Source: a virus. Taken from it: a stretch of 64,000 nt of DNA. The DNA is taken from IMG/VR virus record IMGVR_UViG_3300023174_000140, positions 1-64,000 of that record. One strand, 5' to 3'. Both the position numbers and the translations under genes were made by a program. Shown here piece by piece: positions 1-8,524 of the stretch. How positions within the stretch are numbered: position 1 is the stretch's first letter; each line of letters begins with the position of its first letter. The notes below the pieces were generated by a model. It worked only from the letters and a program-made list of their open reading frames with translations. It ran no database searches and was not told where the DNA came from.

Positions 1-836
1 CAGTTTGGAATGACGCTATCACCGCAATCAGAGAAGGAAGGTTTAGCGATCTTCCAGATATTCTCGACAAGAGCAAAGCTATTGCACGATTCTCTCACGG
101 CAAGATTGAAGTCCGTGATGGTCTTGTAACTTATGCTGGCGAAGAAATTCATAATATCGTTGTAGATAGAATCTTGAACTTTATTAAGAATGGTTTGCCT
201 TATGAGCCTCTTGTTAAGTTTCTTGATAAGCTAATGGCAAATCCTTCTCGTAGAGCAGTTAATGAACTCTACAAATTCTTGGAGCATAAGAAAATGCCTC
301 TCACACCAGATGGCGATTTCCTTGCATACAAGAGTGTTAGATCAGATTTTACTGATTGGTATAGTGGCAAACATAATTTTGCTATCGGCCAAGTCCGTGA
401 GATGGCAAGAAATCAAGTTTGTGATAATGCAGATGTTGGTTGTTCTGCTGGTTATCACGCTGGGTCAGAAGAATATGCAAAGAGTTTCAATGGTGGTGGT
501 AATCTTGTGATAGTTAAGATTAACCCTGCTGATGTTGTATCTGTTCCAACAGATTGCGAATGTCAGAAACTTCGTGCATCTAAACTAGAAGTTGTTGCAC
601 TATATCGTAAATCTCTTGACAAAGAACTTTATGATATTGCTTACGGAAACTTTATTCATCCATATCGTCCAGAAGCTATTGAAGCTATGCAAGAAATGTA
701 TGATGTAGACCCCGATGATGAATACGATGATGAAGATGAGGAAGATGATATTCCTAGTTGGGGAACTGATGGCACACTTAAAGCGAATTATCACAATAAG
801 CGTGACCCTAATACTGGAAGGTTTATCAAGGGATAA
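1..836 (+). CDS. rIIB: rIIB-like protein, N-terminus outside the window
   Basis: The reading frame is open from base 3, so the gene starts left of the window. The C-terminal part has the hallmark stretches of T4-type rIIB proteins: NPSRRAVNELYKFLEH, TPDGDFLAYK, GCSAGYHAGSEEYAKSF and NPADVVSVPTDC. In T4, rIIA and rIIB act at the membrane in lysis control and exclusion of superinfecting phage; the molecular role is unsettled. The tail is very acidic (a D/E-rich run) and ends in a short GRFIKG sequence. The next gene overlaps the stop codon by one base, so this is the head of an operon of small genes. Family call is firm; function in this phage is inferred. Confidence 0.85.
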   Translation, partial: VWNDAITAIREGRFSDLPDILDKSKAIARFSHGKIEVRDGLVTYAGEEIHNIVVDRILNFIKNGLPYEPLVKFLDKLMANPSRRAVNELYKFLEHKKMPLTPDGDFLAYKSVRSDFTDWYSGKHNFAIGQVREMARNQVCDNADVGCSAGYHAGSEEYAKSFNGGGNLVIVKINPADVVSVPTDCECQKLRASKLEVVALYRKSLDKELYDIAYGNFIHPYRPEAIEAMQEMYDVDPDDEYDDEDEEDDIPSWGTDGTLKANYHNKRDPNTGRFIKG

Positions 837-1078
837 TGAAGTTAGGTTTGCACATTGATTGGTGCATAGGGAGATGGTTTGGTAGGAGCAATAATCTTGA
901 GATTAGAGTTACCCTACCGACCATCTCTCTCGGTTATAAACAAGAAGATGATGATAAATGGTTTGGATTTAAATTGAATTTAAGAACAGACATATCATTT
1001 GAATCATACGAATATGGAAAAAGATTTACCTTGATTTTTTTAGGATTTGGAGTTAAAGTAAGCAAGTTTTATATATGA
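836..1078 (+). CDS. hypothetical protein (80 aa)
   Basis: Not recognised. The ATG overlaps the rIIB stop codon by one base, and its own stop overlaps the next gene as ATGA, so it is translated within the operon. Tryptophan- and glycine-rich with alternating hydrophobic residues, suggesting a small beta-rich protein. Confidence 0.6.
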   Translation: MKLGLHIDWCIGRWFGRSNNLEIRVTLPTISLGYKQEDDDKWFGFKLNLRTDISFESYEYGKRFTLIFLGFGVKVSKFYI

Positions 1079-1272
1079 ACGAAGAAGATAATTTTAATTC
1101 AAAAGCTGGAAATCAATTAAGAGATACTTTATATAAAGATATATTAAGGTATGCTCAAGAAAGTGATATGACAGCGTATCAAGTTATTGGCGTTTTAGAA
1201 TCATTGAAATTTGATTTATTAAACGCTATGAGAAACGCACATATAGAAGAAGGAGATGAAGATGAAATCTAA
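1075..1272 (+). CDS. hypothetical protein (65 aa)
   Basis: Not recognised. Starts by ATGA overlap with the previous stop. Predicted mostly helical, acidic C-terminus. It ends inside the next gene. Confidence 0.55.
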   Translation: MNEEDNFNSKAGNQLRDTLYKDILRYAQESDMTAYQVIGVLESLKFDLLNAMRNAHIEEGDEDEI

Positions 1273-1468
1273 TCGTGGCCGTAAAAAAGGTTCGTTTTGT
1301 TTTTCAATGATTCCATTGAGTGAACTTAATAAAGTATTGAAGCGAGATGCAGTCGTTATCGTATCAAAGAAATTCCTCGACAATTTAAATATAAAAGGAA
1401 TTGAAAAAGAAGTCAATACTAAAACCTATAATAGTTTAGAGCAAAGTATTGATTTTGAAGTAGTTTGA
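1262..1468 (+). CDS. hypothetical basic protein (68 aa)
   Basis: Not recognised. An AAGGAG site at 1250-1255 lies 6 bases before the ATG at 1262, so I prefer this start over the in-frame ATG at 1256. N-terminus is basic (KSNRGRKKG). Last gene before a new promoter. Confidence 0.55.
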   Translation: MKSNRGRKKGSFCFSMIPLSELNKVLKRDAVVIVSKKFLDNLNIKGIEKEVNTKTYNSLEQSIDFEVV

Positions 1469-1477
1469 ACAAACTTC

Positions 1478-1506
1478 TTGATTACAAAACAAAACCCTTG
1501 TATAAA
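1478..1506 (+). promoter_or_regulatory. early leaderless promoter for the RuvB-like gene
   Basis: TTGATT, 17 bases, TATAAA, then 7 bases to the ATG at 1514. Confidence 0.6.
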
Positions 1507-1513
1507 AACATAT

Positions 1514-2446
1514 ATGACAAAAGATAACTTCTCGGAAATCGTTGGACAAGAAAAGACAAAAGGTAAAATTAATTTCTTATTAGAAGGATTTAATCAAACA
1601 AGAATTATGCCTCATCTTCTTTTCGTTGCTCCAAGAGGATGTGGTAAAACTCTTATCGCTCAAAAAACAGCTAATCTAATGAATAGACAGAAAACTCTGA
1701 TTGTTAATTGTTCTACGATCAAGAATGTTAAGAGTTTCTTTAATCAGATTATGCTTCCTTATGTTGCAGATAAAGATATTACTATTATTTTTGATGAAGC
1801 TAGTGAATTGCCAAGAGATGTTACGATGGCACTTCTTACTATTTTAAATCCTAATTCCACTAATCAGAATGAATTTAGTTTTGAAGATGGAACTTATACC
1901 TTTAGATTCAATCAAAATTCTTTTATCTTTTGCACAACAGAAGCTCAAAAGATTTTTCACGCACTTCTTGATCGTCTTTATAGAATTGATCTTCAAGATT
2001 ATTCTTATATTGAATTGGGTAAGATTATTTCTGCAAATCTACTTACAAAAAAGCAAAAGATTAATGATTTGATTATTGACGAAGTGGCTAGTGTTTGTCG
2101 TGGTAATGCTCGACAAGCTCAATCTATGGCAAATCAAATTTCTGGTTATTTAGCAGGTAAAAAATCTAATGAATTGACTAGCGAAGGTTGGAAGGAAATT
2201 AAAAGCAAACTATCCATCTACCCTCTTGGCCTTTCAGAAATCGAACTTAATGTAATTAAAATTCTTAAAGAACACGGAGAAGTTAGACTAACTAACCTTT
2301 CAGCTAAAACTAATCTTACAAGAGATATGTTGCAAAAGAATGTTGAATTATATCTTGTTCGTAATAGTTTAATTGAAATTCGTCCAACTGGTAGAGCATT
2401 AACTAAAAAAGGTAGCGATTATCATACAGAACATTTATCTAAATGA
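1514..2446 (+). CDS. RuvB-like AAA+ ATPase
   Basis: Starts with a GQ motif at residues 11-12, then Walker A APRGCGKT (39-46) and Walker B IIFDEA (91-96). A DRLYRIDL stretch follows in the sensor/arginine-finger region, and the C-terminus is a winged-helix-like domain ending in RPTGRALTKKG, which resembles the end of RuvB. At 310 aa it is close to RuvB length. RuvB is the hexameric motor of Holliday-junction branch migration; clamp loaders are the nearest alternative. No RuvA or RuvC is seen in the window. The longer TTG start at 1478 is rejected because it would lie in the -35 box of a promoter whose -10 box sits just before the ATG at 1514. Confidence 0.75.
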   Translation: MTKDNFSEIVGQEKTKGKINFLLEGFNQTRIMPHLLFVAPRGCGKTLIAQKTANLMNRQKTLIVNCSTIKNVKSFFNQIMLPYVADKDITIIFDEASELPRDVTMALLTILNPNSTNQNEFSFEDGTYTFRFNQNSFIFCTTEAQKIFHALLDRLYRIDLQDYSYIELGKIISANLLTKKQKINDLIIDEVASVCRGNARQAQSMANQISGYLAGKKSNELTSEGWKEIKSKLSIYPLGLSEIELNVIKILKEHGEVRLTNLSAKTNLTRDMLQKNVELYLVRNSLIEIRPTGRALTKKGSDYHTEHLSK

Positions 2447-2643
2447 AAAATCAAAAAGTTAAAACTACAAAAGGAACTCCTATGGAAGTATTAAGCTATG
2501 ATACTAATATTAAAATGTTTTATTGTTTTGTGCCTCATCTAGATATGACGCTAACAATTCACCCTTCTGCTCTTGACTTAAATGAGAAAGAGTTAGATAA
2601 TCTAAAAATCGAGATGTCCCAAAATGAACAAAAAAATAATTGA
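2443..2643 (+). CDS. hypothetical protein (66 aa)
   Basis: Not recognised. ATGA overlap with the AAA gene. N-terminal half looks beta-rich, C-terminal half a charged helix. Confidence 0.55.
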   Translation: MKNQKVKTTKGTPMEVLSYDTNIKMFYCFVPHLDMTLTIHPSALDLNEKELDNLKIEMSQNEQKNN

Positions 2644-2818
2644 TAAGATTGACCTAGTAATTGAGGATATAACATATCTTCAAGAGCTAATTGATTTTGA
2701 TACAACTGATTCCAGCGAATATGACTTGGATTCAGTAATAAATCTATTAGCTGAAATTCGTGGTAAAGTTTCAAATCAAGAGGACGAAGTAGAAAGAATT
2801 GATTTAAAACAATTATGA
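2624..2818 (+). CDS. hypothetical acidic helical protein (64 aa)
   Basis: Not recognised. Overlaps the previous gene by 20 bases and the next by ATGA. Regular leucine/isoleucine spacing suggests a helical bundle or coiled coil. Confidence 0.55.
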   Translation: MNKKIIDKIDLVIEDITYLQELIDFDTTDSSEYDLDSVINLLAEIRGKVSNQEDEVERIDLKQL

Positions 2819-3063
2819 AATTACATCCTAAAATTAAAATGATCGCAGAGGAGTTTGGTGAATCCTATGAGTGGATTGCTGGCGATGAAAGTTTGTTTAT
2901 CAAGATTAGTAATCATTTCATAGATATTGTAAAGGAAAGATTGAAAACTTGCAATCTTGAATTTATCGAAGCTCAACAAAAAAACGATCACACTTATCTT
3001 TGGTTTCGTTCACCAGAGCAGAATGAGGCAGTTTATGATTTTGAAGATGAGGACGAAGAATGA
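2815..3063 (+). CDS. hypothetical protein with acidic tail (82 aa)
   Basis: Not recognised. ATGA overlaps on both sides. Ends in a D/E-rich tail (DFEDEDEE). Confidence 0.6.
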   Translation: MKLHPKIKMIAEEFGESYEWIAGDESLFIKISNHFIDIVKERLKTCNLEFIEAQQKNDHTYLWFRSPEQNEAVYDFEDEDEE

Positions 3064-3389
3064 ATATTTATGTAAGTGGACATAATTGGTTAGCAAAAGT
3101 TGATTTAGAAGATTCAATTAAAAAATCTGATAGATATACAGAAGCTACCACTAGAGCAATCGAAAGCCTTCTGGATGATGAAGAAAGACAAGGTGTTGAT
3201 TTAAAAATTATAGATTACAATGATTATGGTCTTGGAATTATTACCTTGACTTACGATGAAAAAGATATTAAAAATGAGGGAGAACATCGAGTAATGCTTA
3301 CAAGTAACATTCTAGCCAACGCTGGGCGTTGGGAAGAATATAAATTCTTGAGGGATTACGAAGAAAATTGTAAGGAGCAAGGATTATGA
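3060..3389 (+). CDS. hypothetical protein (109 aa)
   Basis: Not recognised. ATGA overlaps on both sides; mixed alpha/beta composition. Confidence 0.6.
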   Translation: MNIYVSGHNWLAKVDLEDSIKKSDRYTEATTRAIESLLDDEERQGVDLKIIDYNDYGLGIITLTYDEKDIKNEGEHRVMLTSNILANAGRWEEYKFLRDYEENCKEQGL

Positions 3390-3733
3390 AACATAAAATA
3401 TTTTGGGAAAAGAATAGCAGAATCAAAGGAGTTGTTCCAGCAGAACAAATCATTGACAAAACATCTACGGATAAATTTCCTTGTGATGCGGTGACCATTC
3501 GTATGTATAATCTTAATGGTGAAAATCCAACGGCAACTGCATATTTTTACGGAAAAGAAACACAAGGAACATCTTGGGGTGGCTCAACTTGGAGTTTTCC
3601 AGAAACTAAACTTATGGTTACTTTTGATAAAGACAAAGAAGGTTATAGTTTTAATGGTGGACTTAAATCTTATTCTTTACAAGACCTTAAAGAAGTGTTA
3701 GATTCAGTAAGGGAAACCTTAAATAAAGTATGA
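3386..3733 (+). CDS. hypothetical protein (115 aa)
   Basis: Not recognised. ATGA overlaps on both sides. A glycine/aromatic segment (GTSWGGSTWSF) is followed by a beta strand and a C-terminal helix. Confidence 0.6.
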   Translation: MKHKIFWEKNSRIKGVVPAEQIIDKTSTDKFPCDAVTIRMYNLNGENPTATAYFYGKETQGTSWGGSTWSFPETKLMVTFDKDKEGYSFNGGLKSYSLQDLKEVLDSVRETLNKV

Positions 3734-4404
3734 GTCAAAAACAAACATTTGAAGAAATGATGCAAAGTTTTAGATTTCACAAGAATCCTATTTTAAATTG
3801 GGCTTTTGGTCAGTCTAATTATTTGTATCATACTTTTTTAAATAGTAAATGGAAAGTAAGAAATGCTTTTCAAAAATTGACTAGAGGCTTTTCTGATAGT
3901 GATTGCTGGAATCTTCCTCAATCTACTGCGAAGTTTATGCTTCCACGAATCAAGCATCTTCGACAAAACTATCATAGTCTTGCTAATCGCCACCATCTAG
4001 TTATTAATGATAAGATTGTTCCTTATGTTGGGCAAGAAGATAATTTTGAATTTAATTCAACCCTTGGATGTTATACAGACAAAACAACTGGCTTGGGAAT
4101 TTCCCTAGATCAAAAAGAATATGAATATATTTTAGATGAAATTATCTTTGCACTCCAAACTATTGTTGATGAAGATGATATTAATGTAAGCTTAGAAGAA
4201 GTTTATGAAGTTTATCCACAAGGATTTGACCCTATTAAAGATCGTCAAATGTTTCTTGAGAAACAAGAAGATGGAACATATCTAGTTGAATTTGAAAGAA
4301 AAGAAAACATTCAACCAGATTATTCAAAATTAAATAAAGCCTATGAGCGTCAAAGAAATGGACTTCTTTTGCTTGGACTTTATTTTAAAGACTTATGGGA
4401 TTAA
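3730..4404 (+). CDS. conserved phage protein of unknown function (224 aa)
   Basis: Resembles a family I recall from diverse tailed phages: SDSDCWNLPQSTAKFMLPRIKHLR near residue 60, an EYILDEIIFAL segment in the middle, and a final GLLLLGLYFKDLWD. No enzymatic motif is visible. Starts by ATGA overlap and ends the six-gene overlap chain. Family resemblance is from memory; the function is not known to me. Confidence 0.7.
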   Translation: MSQKQTFEEMMQSFRFHKNPILNWAFGQSNYLYHTFLNSKWKVRNAFQKLTRGFSDSDCWNLPQSTAKFMLPRIKHLRQNYHSLANRHHLVINDKIVPYVGQEDNFEFNSTLGCYTDKTTGLGISLDQKEYEYILDEIIFALQTIVDEDDINVSLEEVYEVYPQGFDPIKDRQMFLEKQEDGTYLVEFERKENIQPDYSKLNKAYERQRNGLLLLGLYFKDLWD

Positions 4405-4407
4405 ATT

Positions 4408-4563
4408 ATGCACAACGATAAAATACTATTAGACATTAAAAGAAGTTTGGTTGATATATCTCAATCATTATATAATTTATCACTTGATATTAATAAAATA
4501 ACAAGAAAAATTATTGAAGAAGATGAAAAAGAAGAAAGAAAGAATGACAAGCGAAGAATTTGA
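4408..4563 (+). CDS. small helical protein (51 aa)
   Basis: Open from ATG 4408, four bases after the previous stop. Leucine/isoleucine heptad-like pattern with a charged C-terminus; overlaps the start of the next gene. Confidence 0.45.
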   Translation: MHNDKILLDIKRSLVDISQSLYNLSLDINKITRKIIEEDEKEERKNDKRRI

Positions 4564-4759
4564 GAAAGCTATGAAAGCTCAAGGCTGTTTCGTGAGCAAA
4601 GTTTATTATCGTATCACATTTAAAGGTATGGGGCTTTATATTTTAAATTCATTTCAATTTAAATTATTGCCTAAATTTTTTTATATGAGTGGCAAATACT
4701 TTACTGAATGTGGATTTCATTGGTTAGGATGGATTTTCGAGTTTCAATGGAATAGATAA
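4523..4759 (+). CDS. hypothetical protein (78 aa)
   Basis: Not recognised. ATGs at 4523 and 4544 are both possible; no clear ribosome site decides. Very basic N-terminus, aromatic-rich C-terminal half. Confidence 0.5.
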   Translation: MKKKKERMTSEEFEKAMKAQGCFVSKVYYRITFKGMGLYILNSFQFKLLPKFFYMSGKYFTECGFHWLGWIFEFQWNR

Positions 4760-5061
4760 TGAAACCTAGATACGATTTTACTAAAGGAAAATTAATTTCA
4801 TACGATGGTGAAATTATTGAGTTTGCTGGTTCAGCAGTAGTAGACAAGTATCCAGATCAAGTGCAAGAAATAATGGATTTATTTGATTTTAAAAAAGGCG
4901 AATACCTTGTGACTGATGAAAGCTCTGTTGGGGATTTTGAAAAACAGAATATGAATCCTAAAAAATTACAAAAATTTAAGAAAAAATACGGATTCAGTTT
5001 GACAAATAAATCAAACATAAGTAAGATAGCTGAAAGGATGTATAACTTTAGACCATTTTAA
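4759..5061 (+). CDS. hypothetical protein (100 aa)
   Basis: Not recognised. One-base overlap with the previous stop. Contains a short SYDGEIIEFAG beta-like stretch and a basic C-terminal helix. Confidence 0.6.
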   Translation: MKPRYDFTKGKLISYDGEIIEFAGSAVVDKYPDQVQEIMDLFDFKKGEYLVTDESSVGDFEKQNMNPKKLQKFKKKYGFSLTNKSNISKIAERMYNFRPF

Positions 5062-5064
5062 TTT

Positions 5065-5355
5065 ATGAAATATACAATAACATCACAAGATACAGAGTCA
5101 CTCATTGAATTTGACAAGATTAAAGAAGGAGAAGTTTTTTCTTTCTTTGACCCCGAATCTGTTCAAAGAGGCAATCACGCAATCTATATGAAGATCAGAG
5201 TTCCTAATACTACTAGCGTAAATATTCTAGATTTAGAAGATGGAAAGGCTTATGACTTTTCTAATAAAAAGCGTAATACGATTAATGACCCCGATGAAAA
5301 GCAGGGCAATCGAGTTTATAAACTAAACGCAAAAATTAATATTGTTGTATTATGA
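5065..5355 (+). CDS. hypothetical protein (96 aa)
   Basis: Not recognised. Beta-rich pattern resembling the small single-domain regulators common in phage operons; no diagnostic motif. Confidence 0.6.
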   Translation: MKYTITSQDTESLIEFDKIKEGEVFSFFDPESVQRGNHAIYMKIRVPNTTSVNILDLEDGKAYDFSNKKRNTINDPDEKQGNRVYKLNAKINIVVL

Positions 5356-5543
5356 AGGTAATAAGATACATAAAACAATTAGAAGATGAATTTGGAAATG
5401 ACCTTGAATTATGGGGAGCTTACGAAGAAACTTGTAAAGATAATTACCCTAGTGTTGATTTAATTGACGCTAAACTATTAAAAACTTTTCCAAGTCCTTA
5501 TCACGCAAGGAATTGGATGGAAAATGATGGTAAGAACAATTAA
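5352..5543 (+). CDS. hypothetical protein (63 aa)
   Basis: Not recognised. ATGA overlap with the previous gene; last gene before a new promoter. Confidence 0.55.
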   Translation: MKVIRYIKQLEDEFGNDLELWGAYEETCKDNYPSVDLIDAKLLKTFPSPYHARNWMENDGKNN

Positions 5544-5547
5544 TTCT

Positions 5548-5575
5548 TTGACTTAAATTAAATTTAAATTATATT
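5548..5575 (+). promoter_or_regulatory. early leaderless promoter
   Basis: TTGACT, 16 bases, TATATT, then 6 bases (TGAGTT) to the ATG at 5582. Confidence 0.75.
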
Positions 5576-5581
5576 TGAGTT

Positions 5582-6256
5582 ATGGATACAACTAAACCAG
5601 ATCAGTTTTTCGCCAGCTTTAATGAGCTTCATCGCCACAAGGTAGAAGCCTACAAGCAGTATTGGGAAACACTTAAACCTTTAACCAACGATGATATTTT
5701 TAGGCGTTATCTTTTCGCCTTCTGCTCGGTTCATACTACTTGGGAAGGTAATATCAAGGGTTATCTTGCTATTCGTGACTTTATTTATTGGAGATATAAT
5801 CGCAAGGAATTGTTAAAGCGTCTTACTCGTTCTGGCGTTGGTTGTCAGAATGAACGCACAGATTATATTTGGGACTTTGCAAAAGACTTCTGGCAGAATC
5901 CTAAAGACTTTGTTTGTTATAACAAGAAACATTATGTTAAGGTTCGTGATAGTCTTGTTGAGCGTATTCGTGGATTGAGCTATGCTAAAGTTAGCTTTGC
6001 TCTTGAAATGATTAATCCTAATCATACCAAAGTTGTATGCGGTGATGTTCACCATCTTCGCTTTTATGGTATGGAAAATTTGAAATACACCAAGTCAAAG
6101 GTTGGTGCGATGAAATACAAAGCGATGGAGAAGCATTGGATTGATAATTGCGATAAACTAGGCGTTCCTTCGTATATTGTTCGTTGCCTTATGTGGGATG
6201 ATATTCAGAAACAAGCTGATAGCGATTATTGGGGATATGTTCTCAAGCCATTTTAA
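5582..6256 (+). CDS. HhH-GPD-like phage protein (224 aa)
   Basis: The central segment GLSYAKVSFALEMI followed by KVVCGDVHHLRFYG resembles phage proteins I recall with a helix-hairpin-helix GPD-type DNA glycosylase core, where an aKasFalel stretch precedes a C-x-D-x-H motif. Here the motif is CGDVHH, which keeps the aspartate and a histidine. A DNA repair or base-excision role is the family-level guess; the catalytic set is not verified. It stands alone behind a strong leaderless promoter. Confidence 0.55.
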   Translation: MDTTKPDQFFASFNELHRHKVEAYKQYWETLKPLTNDDIFRRYLFAFCSVHTTWEGNIKGYLAIRDFIYWRYNRKELLKRLTRSGVGCQNERTDYIWDFAKDFWQNPKDFVCYNKKHYVKVRDSLVERIRGLSYAKVSFALEMINPNHTKVVCGDVHHLRFYGMENLKYTKSKVGAMKYKAMEKHWIDNCDKLGVPSYIVRCLMWDDIQKQADSDYWGYVLKPF

Positions 6257-6257
6257 T

Positions 6258-6455
6258 ATGAAAGCATCATCTTATTTTACAGATGGAGAGATTGAATTAG
6301 CGATGGGTATTCTTGGAGACTTGTTAAGCAACAAAGATTTTCTAGATGAAATTTCAATATCTCACGATGCTACTGATAAATATTATAAATTAGTAGACAA
6401 GATAGATGTTTATTTTAATGATTTTGATTTAAAGAATGAGACTCCACAAGAATGA
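6258..6455 (+). CDS. hypothetical protein (65 aa)
   Basis: Not recognised. ATG lies one base after the previous stop codon. Helical and acidic. Confidence 0.55.
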   Translation: MKASSYFTDGEIELAMGILGDLLSNKDFLDEISISHDATDKYYKLVDKIDVYFNDFDLKNETPQE

Positions 6456-6655
6456 AATTAAAAGATTTAATTAACCGCAAGATTCTTTATCTTAACTTTC
6501 CTATCAATAGACACGCAATTCAAGAAGGAAAGGTAACAGAGATTTCTCCATCTGAAAAATGTATTAAAATAAATTCTGATTGGCACTTGATTACTAATAT
6601 TCGTATTATAGAATTGTTTTCTGAAAAAGAAAGACCAGCATTAGGATTTAATTGA
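6452..6655 (+). CDS. hypothetical protein (67 aa)
   Basis: Not recognised. ATGA overlap. Alternating hydrophobic residues suggest a small beta-barrel, SH3-like protein. Confidence 0.55.
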   Translation: MKLKDLINRKILYLNFPINRHAIQEGKVTEISPSEKCIKINSDWHLITNIRIIELFSEKERPALGFN

Positions 6656-6667
6656 CATTAAATTAAA

Positions 6668-6826
6668 ATGAAGCATAATCAAGAAATGGAAAAAGCAATT
6701 AGACTTCTAGAGGAACTTGTTAATCAAGCTGACGAAGATTGTCCTCAAGATTGTAGAACAATGCACTTCGTTAATGCTCTTGAAGAAGCTAGTGAATTTA
6801 TAATGGAGTATAAAAACGCAAAATGA
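6668..6826 (+). CDS. small helical protein (52 aa)
   Basis: Open from ATG 6668 to TGA 6826, with an ATGA overlap into the next gene that supports it as real. Acidic and helical, with two cysteines in DCPQDC. Confidence 0.55.
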   Translation: MKHNQEMEKAIRLLEELVNQADEDCPQDCRTMHFVNALEEASEFIMEYKNAK

Positions 6827-7032
6827 AACTAGGACGAGTTTGTGTAGATTTAAATTATATTGTAGATATGGACAATCAAGAAATGGTTGAACGAGCTATT
6901 GAATGTCTTTACGAAGATTTGATGCAAGGAGTGAAGTATGGTAATATCACTAACTGGATTGATGTTATCGAAGATAAGAACGCAAAAGAAGATATGATTC
7001 CAGAGTTTTTATTGGAGAAAGAAAATGACTAA
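6823..7032 (+). CDS. hypothetical protein (69 aa)
   Basis: Not recognised. ATGA overlap upstream, 8-base overlap downstream. Acidic; VDLNYIVDMDNQEMVERA suggests one strand then helices. Confidence 0.55.
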   Translation: MKLGRVCVDLNYIVDMDNQEMVERAIECLYEDLMQGVKYGNITNWIDVIEDKNAKEDMIPEFLLEKEND

Positions 7033-7216
7033 TCCAAGATCAAAAATTCTATCAGACTTAAAGAAAGCATATCTTAAAGAGCATCCTACCACCCTTGTAG
7101 ATAGGATTCTAGGGTATTTAAATAATCTAACAGATTTTCAACTTTGTCAATTATACTCTGAAAAGTATGAAACTAACCCAAAATATATGGCAGAGCAGTT
7201 TGAATTTAAATTCTAA
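7025..7216 (+). CDS. hypothetical protein (63 aa)
   Basis: Not recognised. Overlaps the previous gene by 8 bases; helical. Confidence 0.55.
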   Translation: MTNPRSKILSDLKKAYLKEHPTTLVDRILGYLNNLTDFQLCQLYSEKYETNPKYMAEQFEFKF

Positions 7217-7217
7217 T

Positions 7218-7224
7218 GTGTAAT
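7218..7224 (+). promoter_or_regulatory. late-type GTGTAAT box in the early region
   Basis: GTGTAAT followed by 7 bases and the ATG at 7232, the same spacing as in the late region. Confidence 0.5.
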
Positions 7225-7231
7225 TAGAATT

Positions 7232-7441
7232 ATGGGCAAAAAAAAAGTAGACAAATCACGAATAGAAAAAGGTTTAGAAAAAGAAGAAAAGACTTTTGCT
7301 TTAATGGCTAAAAAAATTATTGACGCTATTAAAGATGAAAAAGAATTAAGAGCTTTTGCAAAAACTTCATTAGAAATACTTTACAAAGACAATCCAAACT
7401 TATTCGCAGATCACGCAAAATTAAAGTTGAAGAAAAAATAA
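7232..7441 (+). CDS. hypothetical basic protein (69 aa)
   Basis: Not recognised. Lysine-rich at both ends with a helical core. Possibly read from the late-type box just upstream. Confidence 0.55.
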   Translation: MGKKKVDKSRIEKGLEKEEKTFALMAKKIIDAIKDEKELRAFAKTSLEILYKDNPNLFADHAKLKLKKK

Positions 7442-7455
7442 ATTCAAGTTAGTAT
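7427..7455 (+). promoter_or_regulatory. early leaderless promoter
   Basis: TTGAAG, 17 bases, TAGTAT, 7 bases to the ATG at 7463. The -35 box lies in the end of the previous gene. Confidence 0.5.
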
Positions 7456-7462
7456 ATAAAAT

Positions 7463-7648
7463 ATGCAAGAAGAAGTCAAGACACTTCGCACAATGAAACA
7501 ATTTGTAGCTTGGTATGAAACTAATGTGGACAATACCTTACTTCCAGCAAGCGTAGCGTTGGACTTGAATGAATTTTATATTAAATTTAAATTTCTAATT
7601 AATCAAGAAGATGAAATGAATGAATATCTTAAAAACTTTTTGGGATAA
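7463..7648 (+). CDS. hypothetical protein (61 aa)
   Basis: Not recognised. Helical, acidic C-terminus. Confidence 0.5.
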   Translation: MQEEVKTLRTMKQFVAWYETNVDNTLLPASVALDLNEFYIKFKFLINQEDEMNEYLKNFLG

Positions 7649-7650
7649 TT

Positions 7651-7833
7651 ATGGAAAATCAAAAAACAATAATAGGTAGAGTAAATAAAGAACTTGAAGA
7701 ACTAGAAAATGATATTACAGCTTTAGTTGAATGGCACGATAATAACCATAAAGATATTTCTGGAATTAAATGGCAGGAACTATCTAAAGTAGAAGCACTT
7801 GTAAAGAAAATCAAAAAATATATTAAAAAATAA
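7651..7833 (+). CDS. hypothetical protein (60 aa)
   Basis: Not recognised. Two predicted charged helices around WHDNNHK; follows the previous stop by two bases. Confidence 0.5.
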   Translation: MENQKTIIGRVNKELEELENDITALVEWHDNNHKDISGIKWQELSKVEALVKKIKKYIKK

Positions 7834-7838
7834 CTTGC

Positions 7839-7845
7839 GTGTAAG
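7839..7845 (+). promoter_or_regulatory. late-type GTGTAAG box
   Basis: GTGTAAG followed by exactly 7 bases and a GTG codon at 7853, mirroring the late boxes. An alternative TTGCGT/TATAAG pair overlaps it. Confidence 0.35.
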
Positions 7846-7852
7846 TTAAAAT

Positions 7853-8194
7853 GTGAGTATAAGTAAGGTTAAGAGGACACCATATACATTAGCAATTATG
7901 AAATTAAGCAAACATAACCAAAAAATCGTAGACTTTATTGAAACTGGCTATTCAGATTATTCTGACAAGATTCTTCTTGCAGATGGGTTTGATGATGCTT
8001 TTATCGGAGTTGGTGATAATGCAGAGGGAAATCCAGTAGCAATTTATTCTATTGAGAAATGTTTAGATATTCTTGCAGAACAATTTAAAGATCAAGAAGA
8101 TCCTCAAGGCGAGGCTATTGATTATTTTGAATTTAATGTAAGATGTTCTTATGTTGGAGAATTTACTCCAATGTTTATAAATACTTTATCATAA
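7853..8194 (+). CDS. hypothetical protein (113 aa)
   Basis: Not recognised. The GTG at 7853 is favoured by the box 7 bases upstream; an ATG at 7898 (98 aa) is the alternative. The core has an acidic DGFDDAFIGVGDNAEG segment and looks like a compact alpha/beta protein. Confidence 0.55.
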   Translation: MSISKVKRTPYTLAIMKLSKHNQKIVDFIETGYSDYSDKILLADGFDDAFIGVGDNAEGNPVAIYSIEKCLDILAEQFKDQEDPQGEAIDYFEFNVRCSYVGEFTPMFINTLS

Positions 8195-8523
8195 TGAAAT
8201 TACCTAAACTTGACTTACTTGATCTCGCCACAACCTATATTTTCTTTGGCCTTATCTATGGCACGATTATAACTTTAACTTGGAATTATCTTTTTGAGCC
8301 AGTTACTTTTGTTCATCTATCTATTCTTCAAGGATTTGGTATGCACTTGATTGCTAGGATTCTTTTTGGTAATACTAATACAAATTATATTAGTAATTTT
8401 TATAGCCAAAAAACTCCAGACCTAGATAAGATTGATGGTTATTTGAAAGAAATACAAGCAGATTTAGACAAAGAAGCAGAAGAAGTTGAAAGACAATACG
8501 AAGATTTAGATAAAAAAGATTAG
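8194..8523 (+). CDS. membrane protein with coiled-coil tail (109 aa)
   Basis: Two hydrophobic segments at about residues 12-34 and 38-58 are followed by a long acidic helix (about 75-105). This suggests an inner-membrane protein with a cytoplasmic coiled coil. Starts with a one-base overlap of the previous stop. Family not recognised. Confidence 0.6.
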   Translation: MKLPKLDLLDLATTYIFFGLIYGTIITLTWNYLFEPVTFVHLSILQGFGMHLIARILFGNTNTNYISNFYSQKTPDLDKIDGYLKEIQADLDKEAEEVERQYEDLDKKD

Positions 8524-8524
8524 T